Assembly (NCBI GenBank): GCA_949289155.1 | Contig: CASEMX010000023.1 | Coordinates: forward strand, 1 to 33,570 | DNA from: an uncultured Parabacteroides sp. | GTDB lineage: Bacteria; Bacteroidota; Bacteroidia; Bacteroidales; Tannerellaceae | Reading direction: 5' to 3' | DNA length: 33,570 nucleotides | In this document: piece after piece, positions 1-8,284 of the stretch | Layout: every line of letters starts with the position of its first letter | Position numbering within the stretch: position 1 is the first letter of the stretch | Made by a program: the position numbers and the translations under genes | Notes under the pieces: model-generated | The model's database searches: none | The model's input: only the letters and a program-made list of their open reading frames with translations | Told to the model about the DNA's origin: nothing

Positions 1-1
1 A

Positions 2-1582
2 GCGATTTGCCTGGACTTCGGGATTGCCGAACGCCATGGCGGGATTTGCAACCTGCGCTTTGACGATACCAATCCGGTAAAAGAAGATATGGAATATGTG
101 GACGCCATCGAGGAGGACATCAAGTGGCTGGGCTTCCATTGGGACAACGTCTATTATGCATCCGATTATTTCCAACAATTATACGACTTCGCCATCCGTC
201 TGATTAAAGAGGGAAAGGCGTATGTGGACGAACAGAGCGCGGAAAAGATTGCCGAGCAGAAGGGTACGCCTACGCAACCCGGCGTGGAAAGCCCCTACCG
301 CAACCGCCCCATCGAGGAGAGCCTCGACCTCTTCCAGCGCATGAACGCGGGCGAGTTTGAGGAGGGTAGCATGACGCTCCGCGCCAAAATCGACATGGCG
401 AACAGCAACATGCACTTCCGCGACCCGATTATCTACCGCATCCTCAAGACGCCGCACCACCGCACCGGCACGACGTGGAAGGTCTATCCGATGTACGACT
501 TCGCGCACGGGCAGAGCGATTACTTCGAAGGCGTGACGCACTCGCTCTGTACGTTGGAGTTCGTGCCCCATCGCCCGTTGTACGACCTCTTCATCGACTG
601 GCTGAAAGAGGGGAAAGACCTCGACGACAACCGGCCGCGCCAGACGGAGTTCAATAAGTTGAACCTCAACTATACGTTGATGAGCAAACGCAACCTGCTT
701 ATCTTGGTGAAGGAGGGATTGGTCAACGGATGGGACGACCCGCGTATGCCGACCCTTTGCGGATTCCGCCGGAGAGGTTATTCGCCGGAGTCTATCCGGA
801 AGTTCGTCGATAAGATTGGCTATACGACCTATGACGCCCTGAATGAGTTCTCCCTCTTGGAGAGTGCCGTCCGCGAAGACCTGAATGCCCGGGCTACGCG
901 CGTATCGGCGGTATTGGACCCGGTCAAGCTCATCATCACCAACTATCCGGAAGGGCAGGTGGAAGAGATGGAGGCCATCAACAATCCGGAAGACGAAACG
1001 GCAGGAAGCCACACGATTGAATTCAGCCGCGAACTGTGGATGGAGCGCGATGACTTCATGGAGGACGCCCCGAAGAAGTTCTTCCGCATGACGCCGGGAC
1101 AGGAGGTGCGCCTGAAGAATGCCTATATCGTGAAATGTACGGGCTGCAAGAAGGATGCCGACGGGAAGGTAATTGAGGTCTATTGCGAATATGACCCGAA
1201 TACGAAGAGCGGCATGCCCGAAAGCAACCGGAAGGTGAAAGGGACGCTCCACTGGTTGAGCTGCGCCCATTGCTTGCCCGCCGAAGTGCGCTTGTACGAC
1301 CGCCTGTGGGAGGTAGAGAACCCGCGCGACGAATTGGCGAAGCTGAAGGAGCAGGGACTCTCTTCGCTGGATGCGATGAAGCAGATGATTAACCCGGATT
1401 CGCTGAAGGTATTGACCCACTGCTACGTCGAGAAGTACCTCGCCGAGCAAAAGCCGCTCGCCTACTTCCAGTTCCAGCGCATCGGCTATTTCAATCTGGA
1501 CCCGGACAGCACGCCGGACCACTTGATTTTCAACCGTACCGTCTCGCTCAAAGACACGTGGAACAAGATTAAGAATAAATAA
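2..1582 (+). CDS. glnS: Glutamine--tRNA ligase (GlnRS), 5'-truncated by the window edge
   Basis: This cytoplasmic class I synthetase joins glutamine to tRNA(Gln). The reading frame is open from base 2, so the gene starts outside the window. 526 residues are visible, and roughly 45 N-terminal residues, including the HIGH motif, are missing compared with the usual ~555-580. The visible part opens with the GlnRS signature LRFDDTNPVKED. It continues with THSLCTLEF, the KMSKS-equivalent LMSKR at about codon 226, and GWDDPRMPTLCGFRRRGY. The C-terminal anticodon-binding beta-barrels follow, ending FNRTVSLKDTW. Having GlnRS means the cell can charge tRNA(Gln) directly. An intrinsic terminator follows 10 bp after the stop codon. 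The ATG at 89 is internal and is not the start. The identity is secure. Confidence 0.97.
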   Translation, partial: AICLDFGIAERHGGICNLRFDDTNPVKEDMEYVDAIEEDIKWLGFHWDNVYYASDYFQQLYDFAIRLIKEGKAYVDEQSAEKIAEQKGTPTQPGVESPYRNRPIEESLDLFQRMNAGEFEEGSMTLRAKIDMANSNMHFRDPIIYRILKTPHHRTGTTWKVYPMYDFAHGQSDYFEGVTHSLCTLEFVPHRPLYDLFIDWLKEGKDLDDNRPRQTEFNKLNLNYTLMSKRNLLILVKEGLVNGWDDPRMPTLCGFRRRGYSPESIRKFVDKIGYTTYDALNEFSLLESAVREDLNARATRVSAVLDPVKLIITNYPEGQVEEMEAINNPEDETAGSHTIEFSRELWMERDDFMEDAPKKFFRMTPGQEVRLKNAYIVKCTGCKKDADGKVIEVYCEYDPNTKSGMPESNRKVKGTLHWLSCAHCLPAEVRLYDRLWEVENPRDELAKLKEQGLSSLDAMKQMINPDSLKVLTHCYVEKYLAEQKPLAYFQFQRIGYFNLDPDSTPDHLIFNRTVSLKDTWNKIKNK

Positions 1583-1591
1583 TGCAAAAGG

Positions 1592-1625
1592 AGAGACGTC
1601 ACTCAACTGGCGTCTCTTTATTATT
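1592..1625 (+). terminator. Intrinsic terminator of glnS
   Basis: A 9-bp stem (1592-1600 with 1609-1617, one G-T wobble) closes an 8-nt loop. It is followed directly by the T-rich run TTTATTATT. It lies 10 bp after the glnS stop codon and separates glnS from the peptidase gene. Confidence 0.8.
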
Positions 1626-1648
1626 ACGATATTATCTGCGAATTATAG

Positions 1649-2824
1649 ATGATTAGACAACAACTATTATCAGACTACCGCTTGAAATGGAACCGCATCC
1701 AAGAGGCGATGCGGCAGATAGGAGCGGATGGCTGCCTGATTGCCTCAGGCGTGAATCTCTTTTACGTTTCCGGAACGATGTATAGTGGCTATTGCTATTT
1801 GCCGGCGGAGGGGAAGCCTTACTTCTTCGTGAAGCGCCCCAACGGATTGACCGGCGAGAATGTGCTGTATATCCGGAAACCGGAGCAATTGCCCGACCTG
1901 TTCCGCGAACGAGCGATACCTTTGCCTGAACGCCTTCTGCTCGAGGCCGACGAACTGACCTACTCGGAGTATAGCCGCCTTCTCGCTGCTTTCCAACCGA
2001 AAGAGGCATTGAACGCCACGGCGTTGTTGCGCACGGTGCGCCGCGTGAAAACCGCATGGGAGATAGAGCAGACCCGAATCTGCGCCCGTCGCCACGAAGC
2101 GGTCTATCGCGAGATACCTGCCTGCTATCGTCCGGGCATGACCGACTTGGAGTTCCAATTCGAAATAGAACATAAGATGCGCTTGCATGGCTCGATGGGA
2201 TTGTTCCGTGCTTTCGGTCCCAACATGGATATCTTCATGGGAAGTATCTTGGCAGGGGAGAACGCCGAAACGCCGTCGCCTTTCGATTTCGCATTAGGCG
2301 GAGCCGGCATGGATGCCTCCTGTCCGTTAGGCGCGAACGGCACGTTATTGAAAGAAGGCATGGCGGTCATGGTGGATATGGCAGGCAATTATACGCCCTA
2401 CATGACGGACATGACGCGCGTCTTCTCTGTCGGAAAACTGAGCGACGAGGCTTATCGGGCGCATCAGGTCTCCATCCGGATTCATCAGGCGATAGCTGAA
2501 ACGGCTCGTCCGGGCACGGCGTGTGCCGACCTTTATCAGCAGGCATTGCAAATCGCTACCGAAGAGGGCTTGGCGGAGAATTTCATGGGGACGAAGCAGC
2601 AGGCGAAGTTCGTGGGACATGGCGTCGGATTGCAAATCAACGAACTGCCGGTCCTTACTCCGCGCTCGAAAGAATCGCTGGAGGAGAACATGGTGTTTGC
2701 GCTCGAACCGAAGTTTGTCCTGCCCGGCATCGGTGCAGTGGGCATCGAGAACAGTTATCTGGTGACTTCCGATGGCGTGGAGAAATTGACGCTGTCGCCC
2801 GAAGAAATAATAAATCTCATATAA
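1649..2824 (+). CDS. M24 family metallopeptidase (Xaa-Pro aminopeptidase/prolidase-like)
   Basis: Predicted cytoplasmic dinuclear-metal peptidase of the pita-bread fold, acting at Xaa-Pro bonds; the exact substrate is not readable from sequence. It has 391 residues. An N-terminal creatinase-like domain (about 10-145) is followed by the catalytic M24 domain (about 150-385). All five expected metal ligands are present: Asp243 (VDMAG), Asp254 (TDMTR), His324 (GHGVGL), Glu353 (LEPKF) and Glu367 (IENSY). There is no signal peptide. The gene begins 66 bp after glnS, beyond its terminator, and ends 16 bp before the alkaline phosphatase, so those two are probably co-transcribed. I found no convincing TAnnTTTG promoter upstream. 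Family assignment is firm; prolidase versus aminopeptidase is not resolved. Confidence 0.9.
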   Translation: MIRQQLLSDYRLKWNRIQEAMRQIGADGCLIASGVNLFYVSGTMYSGYCYLPAEGKPYFFVKRPNGLTGENVLYIRKPEQLPDLFRERAIPLPERLLLEADELTYSEYSRLLAAFQPKEALNATALLRTVRRVKTAWEIEQTRICARRHEAVYREIPACYRPGMTDLEFQFEIEHKMRLHGSMGLFRAFGPNMDIFMGSILAGENAETPSPFDFALGGAGMDASCPLGANGTLLKEGMAVMVDMAGNYTPYMTDMTRVFSVGKLSDEAYRAHQVSIRIHQAIAETARPGTACADLYQQALQIATEEGLAENFMGTKQQAKFVGHGVGLQINELPVLTPRSKESLEENMVFALEPKFVLPGIGAVGIENSYLVTSDGVEKLTLSPEEIINLI

Positions 2825-2840
2825 TTAAAGTTTGAAACAG

Positions 2841-4541
2841 ATGAAAAGAACGTTAAGTTTATTCATGCTGCTTGTCCTGATGATTATTCCGGCAAAAGCA
2901 GCGGACGTGCAAAACGTCAAACCGACTAAAAATGTGATTTTGTTCATTAGCGATGGTACTTCGCTGGGCTCGGTATCGGCTGCCCGTTGGTTGCAGTGGT
3001 ACACGAACCCGGACAAGCCGAATCTGAATATCGACCCGTATATCTGTGGGACGGTACGCACGCACTCCTCGAATGCGCCTATCGGAGATTCGGCTCCGAC
3101 GACCTCCTGCTATATGTCGGGACAGCCCAGTATCACGGGATTTGTCTCTACCTATCCCTATGCTTGCGGGAAAGATGATATCTATCCGGTTGACTCGACC
3201 CGGGCTTATCAGCCGACGATGACGGTGCTCGAAGCGGCAAAGATATTCAAAGGCGCAGCGACAGGATTGGTCTTCACGTGCGAGTTTCCTCACGCTACAC
3301 CGGCCGATTGCTCGGCGCATAGCTACAATCGCGGCAAATACGAATGGATTGCTCCGCAGATGGTGCATAATGACTTGGATGTAGTCATCGGTGGTGGTGT
3401 CTCTATCCTGAATGAGGATATGGAAGCCTATCTGAAAGAAAACGGATACAGCGTATATCGGAACGACCTGAACGGAATGCGCGTCGATACGAACAATAAG
3501 ATGTGGGCGCTCTACGGCGATAAGGAGATGGCGTTCGATTTGGACCGTAACCCCGAAGAACAGCCCTCTATCGAGGAGATGACACGTACTGCAATCAACA
3601 AATTGTCCAAAAACGAGAACGGTTTCTTCCTGATGGTGGAGGGAAGCAAGGTCGATTGGGCAGCGCATGCAAATGACCCGGTCGGCGTTACAACAGATTT
3701 CTTGGCATTCGACCGCGCAGTGGGCGCAGCCTTGGAGTTTGCCCGCCAGAACGGTGAAACGGCAGTTATCATTACGGCTGACCATGGGAACAGCGGGCTC
3801 AGCATCGGACGTGAATCTTGCGGAGGGTATGACAAGTTGACGAAGGATGATTTGTTCGCCCAGCTTGCCCGTTACGAATTGACCGCAGAGGGTTTTGCCA
3901 AAGCGGTGAATCAGATTCCGAATGCAGAGGTGCAGAAGTTCTTCCTCGAAAAGGCAGGCTTCGAACTTTCGCAAGAGGAGCTGGACGCATTGAACAATTG
4001 CAAGGATTACAAGTTCAGTCCGATTCCCGAAGCAGAACGGCACGAGAGAAGCAAGGCTTCGATGTATAGCAATTCGCTGGCAGGACTGATGTCGCAAATC
4101 ATTACCAACCATACCTGCATCGGCTTTACGACGCACGGGCACACCGGCGAGGAGGTCTTCCTTGCGAGCTATCATCCTGAGGGCACTCGTCCGATGGGTA
4201 TGCTGACGAATATCGAGTTGAACCACTATCTGTGCAGCCTGTATGGTTTCGGACCGACCTTCCTGAGCGACAAGAGCAATGAGTATTTCGCCCGCCATAC
4301 GGATGTGTTCAAGGATTATACCTGCGAAATCGTTCCGGCGAAAGAGGGCGAATTAGCTCCTACGTTGGTGGTGAAGAATAAGAAAAACAAGAAAAAACAG
4401 CTGACCATCAATGCGTTCACCAATATTGTCAAGGCAGGAAAGAAGGCCGACGAGACTATCCGCCTGAATTCGGTCGTGGTGTATGTGGATAAGAACAATA
4501 CCTTCTATTTGCCGGCATCGTTGGCAGAGTTTATGGAGTAG
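2841..4541 (+). CDS. Alkaline phosphatase (PhoA superfamily), secreted
   Basis: Predicted periplasmic metal-dependent phosphomonoesterase that releases phosphate from organic phosphates. ATG at 2841 is preferred to the in-frame TTG at 2832 because it gives a clean signal peptide (MKRTLSLFMLLVLMIIPAKA, cut after AKA). The mature region begins with the metal-binding strand ILFISDGTSLG. The nucleophile motif GDSAPTT follows, with catalytic Ser84. Further metal ligands lie in EGSKVDWAAHAND, ITADHGNSG and TTHGHTGEE. About 100 residues between the ADHG and HGHTGE motifs form an insertion relative to the minimal fold. The product has 566 residues, longer than E. coli PhoA (471). Its C-terminus carries a lysine-rich stretch (KNKKNKKKQ) and a short beta-rich tail. 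It follows the M24 peptidase by 16 bp. Confidence 0.92.
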   Translation: MKRTLSLFMLLVLMIIPAKAADVQNVKPTKNVILFISDGTSLGSVSAARWLQWYTNPDKPNLNIDPYICGTVRTHSSNAPIGDSAPTTSCYMSGQPSITGFVSTYPYACGKDDIYPVDSTRAYQPTMTVLEAAKIFKGAATGLVFTCEFPHATPADCSAHSYNRGKYEWIAPQMVHNDLDVVIGGGVSILNEDMEAYLKENGYSVYRNDLNGMRVDTNNKMWALYGDKEMAFDLDRNPEEQPSIEEMTRTAINKLSKNENGFFLMVEGSKVDWAAHANDPVGVTTDFLAFDRAVGAALEFARQNGETAVIITADHGNSGLSIGRESCGGYDKLTKDDLFAQLARYELTAEGFAKAVNQIPNAEVQKFFLEKAGFELSQEELDALNNCKDYKFSPIPEAERHERSKASMYSNSLAGLMSQIITNHTCIGFTTHGHTGEEVFLASYHPEGTRPMGMLTNIELNHYLCSLYGFGPTFLSDKSNEYFARHTDVFKDYTCEIVPAKEGELAPTLVVKNKKNKKKQLTINAFTNIVKAGKKADETIRLNSVVVYVDKNNTFYLPASLAEFME

Positions 4542-4570
4542 GAGGCAGTTCCTTTCGTTGAAATTTAAAA

Positions 4571-4723
4571 GGGGAAGGAGTTAAAGGAGTTAGAGCAGTT
4601 AAAGGAGTTAAAGCCGAATGCTTTCTGTATATAGTTTATATCAACCAAAAGTATTGGCTCTAACTCCTGCACGCGCAAGCGTGCTAACTGCTCTGACTCC
4701 TTTAACTCCTTTAAACCATCCCC
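4571..4723. repeat. Imperfect intergenic palindrome made of iterated AAGGAGTTA-like words
   Basis: The left arm 4571-4613 contains three degenerate copies of AAGGAGTTA. It is mirrored by 4684-4723, which reads as the reverse complement with a few mismatches. An inner pair (4606-4616 with 4656-4666) and a perfect 6-bp hairpin with a GCAA loop (4669-4684) are nested inside. The element fills the gap between the convergent phosphatase and OmpA-like genes, so it could terminate transcription from either side. No long T-run accompanies it. Confidence 0.75.
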
Positions 4724-4735
4724 CTCTTATGCCTA

Positions 4736-5578
4736 CTAATTCAATATCTCCAGCAGCTCATCCAATTTCGGGGCGATGATGATTTCCGTCCGTCGGTTCT
4801 TGCTCCGTCCCTCCGCCGAGTCGTTGTCTGCCACCGGCACATATTCGCCTCTTCCCGAAGGTACAATCTGCAATGGGCTCACATGATATTCTTCCGTCAG
4901 AATGCGGACCACCGAGGTGGCGCGAATGACGCTCAGGTCCCAATTATCCGCGAACCGCGCCGTGTGGATAGGTTTCGTATCGGTATGCCCCTCGATGTTG
5001 ACATCCACGTCCGTTTGCTTGTTCAGCACCTCCGCCAGTTTAGCCAGCGCCTCTTTTCCGCGCTCATCCACCGTTGCGCTTCCGGAGCGGAACAGCAGTT
5101 TGTCCGACATTGCCACGTAGATTTTCCCGTTCTCTTCGCGCACGCTCAACTCGTCGCTGCTGAATCCCATCAGCGCATCTTTCACGCTCTGCAGAATCTG
5201 CTGCACCTTCGCGTTCTGCGCGTCCATCATCTCCTGTAATTGATTGATGGTGCGTTCGCGCTCATCCAACTCCTGCATTTTCCGCGTCAGCAACTCGTTC
5301 AGCTTGTCCTGCTCGCCCAGATTCGCGTCGAGCATCTCCCGGTAATTGCGCACCGTGCGTCCCAGTTCCGCTGTGTCACGTTCCAGTTCGGCGATTCGCG
5401 CCGCCAGAGCATCGTTCTCGTCCCGGCAATCCGCCAACTGCTCCTTCAGTGCCGCTTCCCGCTTCAGGGCATCCAGCCGCCCATTCTCTGCCAAAAGATA
5501 CTTCTTTTTGGTCACGCATGAGGTCGTCCCCATCAACAAGAGTATCGCGGCGACATATCCTAATGTTCTTTTGTGCAT
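4736..5578 (-). CDS. OmpA-family peptidoglycan-binding lipoprotein with coiled coil
   Basis: Predicted outer-membrane lipoprotein that tethers the envelope to peptidoglycan. I chose the ATG at 5578 because it gives a short lipoprotein signal (MHKRTLGYVAAILLLMGTTSC, lipid-anchored Cys about residue 21) and lies 40 bp downstream of a good -7 element. The upstream in-frame ATG at 5659 would lie beyond that promoter. The product has 280 residues. Residues about 30-135 are rich in Glu, Leu and Arg with heptad character, and are a likely coiled coil. A C-terminal OmpA domain (about 150-272) carries IEGHTDTKP, NWDLSVIRA and GRSKNRRTEI, which contain the Asp and Arg that bind diaminopimelate in this family. 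It stands alone and convergent to the phosphatase gene. Confidence 0.9.
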   Translation of the reverse strand: MHKRTLGYVAAILLLMGTTSCVTKKKYLLAENGRLDALKREAALKEQLADCRDENDALAARIAELERDTAELGRTVRNYREMLDANLGEQDKLNELLTRKMQELDERERTINQLQEMMDAQNAKVQQILQSVKDALMGFSSDELSVREENGKIYVAMSDKLLFRSGSATVDERGKEALAKLAEVLNKQTDVDVNIEGHTDTKPIHTARFADNWDLSVIRATSVVRILTEEYHVSPLQIVPSGRGEYVPVADNDSAEGRSKNRRTEIIIAPKLDELLEILN

Positions 5579-5618
5579 AATCTTTAAAGATTTAGATAAA
5601 TGAATGATTCTTTTGCTG

Positions 5619-5626
5619 CAAAAGTA
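5619..5626 (-). promoter_or_regulatory. Bacteroidetes -7 promoter element for the OmpA-like gene
   Basis: On the minus strand this reads TACTTTTG, matching the Bacteroidales -7 consensus TAnnTTTG, 40 bp before the chosen start codon. No clear -33 TTTG is visible. Confidence 0.6.
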
Positions 5627-5694
5627 TCGGTTATTTCTGAAAAAGACAGGGAGTTTCATGGAAAAAATCGGTTATTTTCACTGAGCTACTCCTT

Positions 5695-5980
5695 CAGGAT
5701 ACTGCCGACCGTGGTCGTCTGACTTCCGGCGCCCCTCAAAACGCAGCCGACCGTGGTCGTCTGACCTCCGGCGCCCCTCAAAATGCAGCCGACCGTGGTC
5801 GTCTGACTTCCGGCGCCCCTCAAAATGCAGCCGACTGCGGTCGTCTGACTTCCGGCGCCCCTCAAAATGCTGCCGACCGTGGTCGTCTGGCTTCCGGCAC
5901 CCCTCAAAACGCTGCCGACCGTGGTTGTCTGACTTCCGGCACCCCTCAAAATGCAGCCGACCGCGGTCGGCTGACTTTTG
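5695..5980. repeat. Tandem array A: 42-bp unit, six full copies plus one partial
   Basis: Units start at 5695, 5737, 5779, 5821, 5863, 5905 and 5947 (partial), and differ from each other at only a few positions. Each unit contains a CGACC..GGTCG dyad. In the last unit this is part of a perfect 20-bp palindrome (5954-5973). Because 42 is a multiple of 3, the array reads as an open minus-strand frame with a 14-residue repeat. That frame has no plausible start context and is treated as an artefact. There are no unique spacers, so it is not CRISPR. The array lies between the divergent OmpA-like and mce promoters, in a 594-bp gap otherwise without genes. Confidence 0.95.
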
Positions 5981-6111
5981 AAGGGCTTCAGAGGGGGGAA
6001 ACTCGCGGGTTTCCCTATTGATTAGGCATCCGGCATCAAAACAGCGTTAAAAATCGTATCATCCCTTAAAGAAAAAGCAGGAAAAAATAGGTTATATTCC
6101 GAAAAGAAGTG

Positions 6112-6119
6112 TATCTTTG
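6112..6119 (+). promoter_or_regulatory. Bacteroidetes -7 promoter element for the mce-mmd operon
   Basis: TATCTTTG matches TAnnTTTG exactly and is followed by C, as is common. It lies 54 bp upstream of the mce start codon. The -33 element is not obvious. Confidence 0.7.
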
Positions 6120-6172
6120 CGAGGAAGCAAAATAAAAAACTAAAAAATACAAACTAATAAATTCTAAACACA

Positions 6173-6583
6173 ATGGAACTTACACACATTGAACATTTAG
6201 GCATTGCCGTAAAGAGTATCGAAGCATGTTTGCCTTATTATGAAGGCGTTTTGGGATTGAAGTGTTACAGTATCGAAGAGGTTGCTGACCAGAAAGTGAA
6301 GACGGCTTTCTTTAAGATTGGTCAAACGAAGCTGGAACTGCTGGAGCCGACGAGCGAAGACAGCACGATTGCTAAGTTTATCGAAAAGAAGGGCGAAGGA
6401 ATCCACCACATCGCATTCGCTACGCCGGATGTGCAGGCTTGCTTGAATGAAGCCGAAGAAAAGGGCATCCGCCTTATTGATAAAGCACCGCGCCGTGGTG
6501 CGGAAGGATTGGACATCGCATTCTTGCACCCGAAATCCACATGCAGCGTATTGACCGAGCTGTGTATGCCGGGCAAAGAATAA
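6173..6583 (+). CDS. mce: Methylmalonyl-CoA epimerase
   Basis: Interconverts (R)- and (S)-methylmalonyl-CoA. In Bacteroidales this links the B12-dependent mutase product to the decarboxylase during propionate formation from succinate. The protein has 136 residues, normal for the family, and is a single VOC-fold metal enzyme with two beta-alpha-beta-beta-beta modules. It begins with THIEHLGIAV, containing the first metal-binding His. The motifs KLELLEPT and EGIHHIAFAT follow, with the second His. It ends LHPKSTCSVLTELC, carrying the last Glu ligand. It is the first gene of the operon, with mmdA 129 bp downstream. A palindromic element sits in that gap. Confidence 0.95.
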   Translation: MELTHIEHLGIAVKSIEACLPYYEGVLGLKCYSIEEVADQKVKTAFFKIGQTKLELLEPTSEDSTIAKFIEKKGEGIHHIAFATPDVQACLNEAEEKGIRLIDKAPRRGAEGLDIAFLHPKSTCSVLTELCMPGKE

Positions 6584-6589
6584 ATAACG

Positions 6590-6675
6590 ATGAAGAATCG
6601 GGAATGAAGGATAATGGAATCGGGCAAAATGGATGTCCCTGAGATGATTCTTCATTCTTAATTCTTCGTTTTTTA
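6590..6675. repeat. Imperfect palindrome of iterated GAAGAAT-like words between mce and mmdA
   Basis: The left side (about 6590-6617) contains GATGAAGAATC and GGAATGAAGGAT. The right side (about 6643-6675) reads as their reverse complement with mismatches (GATTCTTCATTC, AATTCTTCG). A ~25-nt unique spacer separates them. It lies inside the operon and could form a hairpin in the transcript after the mce stop codon. Confidence 0.6.
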
Positions 6676-6712
6676 TTAAAAAAAGTCATTACTAACAACT
6701 AATCTTAATACA

Positions 6713-8266
6713 ATGAGTAATCAGCTTGAAAAGGTAAAAGAGCTTATCGCACTACGTGAACAAGCACGTCTTGGTGGTGGTGAAAAGAGAATCGAATCGC
6801 AGCACAAGAAGGGCAAATATACCGCCCGCGAGCGTATCGCCATGTTGCTGGACGAAGGTAGTTTTGAAGAAATTGACATGTTTGTGAAGCACCGCTGCAC
6901 GAATTTCGGTATCGACAAGACGAAATTCTTAGGCGATGGAATCGTCACAGGATACGGAACCATCGATGGCCGTTTGGTGTATGTATATGCACAGGACTTC
7001 ACGGTATTCGGAGGTGCGCTGTCTGAAATGCTCGCTTCGAAGATTTGCAAGGTGATGGATATGGCCATGAAAATGGGTGCTCCGGTTATCGGCTTGAACG
7101 ATTCGGGCGGTGCACGTATTCAGGAGGGCGTCAATGCATTGGCAGGCTACGCCGAAATCTTCCAACGTAATATCTTGGCTTCGGGTGTAATTCCGCAGAT
7201 TTCCGGAATCTTCGGTCCATGTGCGGGAGGTGCAGTTTATTCTCCGGCATTGACAGACTTCAATATCATGACGCGCGGAACCAGTTACATGTTCCTGACC
7301 GGTCCGAAGGTAGTGAAGACGGTAACAGGCGAAGATGTAACGCAAGAGCAACTGGGTGGTGCAAGTGTTCACTCAACGAAATCGGGTGTGGCACACTTTG
7401 CCGTAGATACAGAAGAGGATGGTCTGAAACTTATCCGTCAATTGTTGAGCTATCTGCCTCAGAACAATTTGGAAGAGACTCCGATGATTGAATGCAAAGA
7501 CCCGATTGACCGTTTGGATGATAACTTGAATGAGATTATCCCGGATAACCCGAATCAGGCGTACGATATGTATGAAGTAATCGGCACAATCGTCGATAAT
7601 AATGAGTTCTTGGAGGTACATGCCGATTATGCACGGAACATTATCGTCGGATTTGCCCGCTTCAACGGACAGGCAGTAGGAATTGTCGCTAATCAGCCGA
7701 AGGTGATGGCAGGCTGTCTGGATAGCAACGCTTCCCGCAAGGGCGCTCGTTTCGTACGTTTCTGCGATGCCTTCAATATTCCATTGGTAACCTTGGTCGA
7801 TGTTCCGGGATTCTTACCGGGAACAGGACAGGAGTACAACGGTGTCATCCTGCATGGCGCTAAGTTGTTGTTCGCTTATGGCGAAGCAACTGTTCCGAAA
7901 GTAACCGTAACGTTGCGTAAGTCATACGGCGGTGCTTATTGCGTGATGAGCTCTAAACATTTGCGTGGCGACATGAATTACGCATGGCCGACAGCTGAGA
8001 TTGCAGTAATGGGTCCGAGCGGCGCCGTTGAGATTATTTTTGCTAAAGAAGTAGCTGCAGCCGAAGATCCGAAGGCTTGTGCTGCCGCACGCGAGGAGGA
8101 ATATAAGAAAGCATTTGCGAATCCGTATAATGCAGCACAGTATGGATATATCGATGATGTGATTGAACCGAGAAATACACGCTTCCGTATTATCCGTGCG
8201 TTGCAGCAATTGCAGACGAAGAAGTTGAGCAATCCTGCAAAGAAACATGATAATTTGCCTTTGTAA
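6713..8266 (+). CDS. mmdA: Methylmalonyl-CoA decarboxylase alpha subunit (carboxyltransferase)
   Basis: Transfers the carboxyl group of (S)-methylmalonyl-CoA to the biotin of the carrier subunit, releasing propionyl-CoA. It has 517 residues, typical of biotin-dependent carboxyltransferases with two crotonase-fold halves (about 20-260 and 280-510). Visible signatures include [18 protein letters not shown] and [13 protein letters not shown]. The acyl-CoA oxyanion region is [11 protein letters not shown] followed by [16 protein letters not shown]. The second half has [27 protein letters not shown] and [10 protein letters not shown]. It is cytoplasmic and docks on the membrane pump. Followed 18 bp later by the OadG-like gene and then by BCCP and the beta subunit, so the complex is encoded together. 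Propionyl-CoA carboxylase is the main alternative; the adjacent membrane beta subunit favours the decarboxylase. Confidence 0.93.
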   Translation: MSNQLEKVKELIALREQARLGGGEKRIESQHKKGKYTARERIAMLLDEGSFEEIDMFVKHRCTNFGIDKTKFLGDGIVTGYGTIDGRLVYVYAQDFTVFGGALSEMLASKICKVMDMAMKMGAPVIGLNDSGGARIQEGVNALAGYAEIFQRNILASGVIPQISGIFGPCAGGAVYSPALTDFNIMTRGTSYMFLTGPKVVKTVTGEDVTQEQLGGASVHSTKSGVAHFAVDTEEDGLKLIRQLLSYLPQNNLEETPMIECKDPIDRLDDNLNEIIPDNPNQAYDMYEVIGTIVDNNEFLEVHADYARNIIVGFARFNGQAVGIVANQPKVMAGCLDSNASRKGARFVRFCDAFNIPLVTLVDVPGFLPGTGQEYNGVILHGAKLLFAYGEATVPKVTVTLRKSYGGAYCVMSSKHLRGDMNYAWPTAEIAVMGPSGAVEIIFAKEVAAAEDPKACAAAREEEYKKAFANPYNAAQYGYIDDVIEPRNTRFRIIRALQQLQTKKLSNPAKKHDNLPL

Positions 8267-8284
8267 TCTTAAAAACGAAAGTAT

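Noticed and set aside
179-1606. Long antisense open frame (475 codons) opposite glnS
   Set aside because: It mirrors the GC-rich third positions of glnS, has no recognisable domain, and lacks a promoter. The same holds for the long minus-strand frames opposite the phosphatase (2859-4298) and permease 3 (27483-29267).
4669-4684. Perfect 6-bp GCAA hairpin as a stand-alone terminator
   Set aside because: No T-run follows on either strand; it is treated as part of the larger palindrome.
5579-5659. Longer OmpA-like protein starting at 5659
   Set aside because: It crosses the -7 element at 5619-5626 and hides the lipoprotein signal that begins at the internal Met.
5686-5949. Minus-strand frame with a 14-residue repeat (RGAGSQTTTVGSIL-like) across array A
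   Set aside because: The frame is open only because the 42-bp unit is a multiple of 3 without stops. There is no start context or export signal, and it begins inside the repeat.
6713-8266. mmdA as a propionyl-CoA carboxylase beta subunit
   Set aside because: No biotin carboxylase gene accompanies it, whereas the membrane beta subunit, OadG and a separate biotin carrier do, which indicates the decarboxylase.
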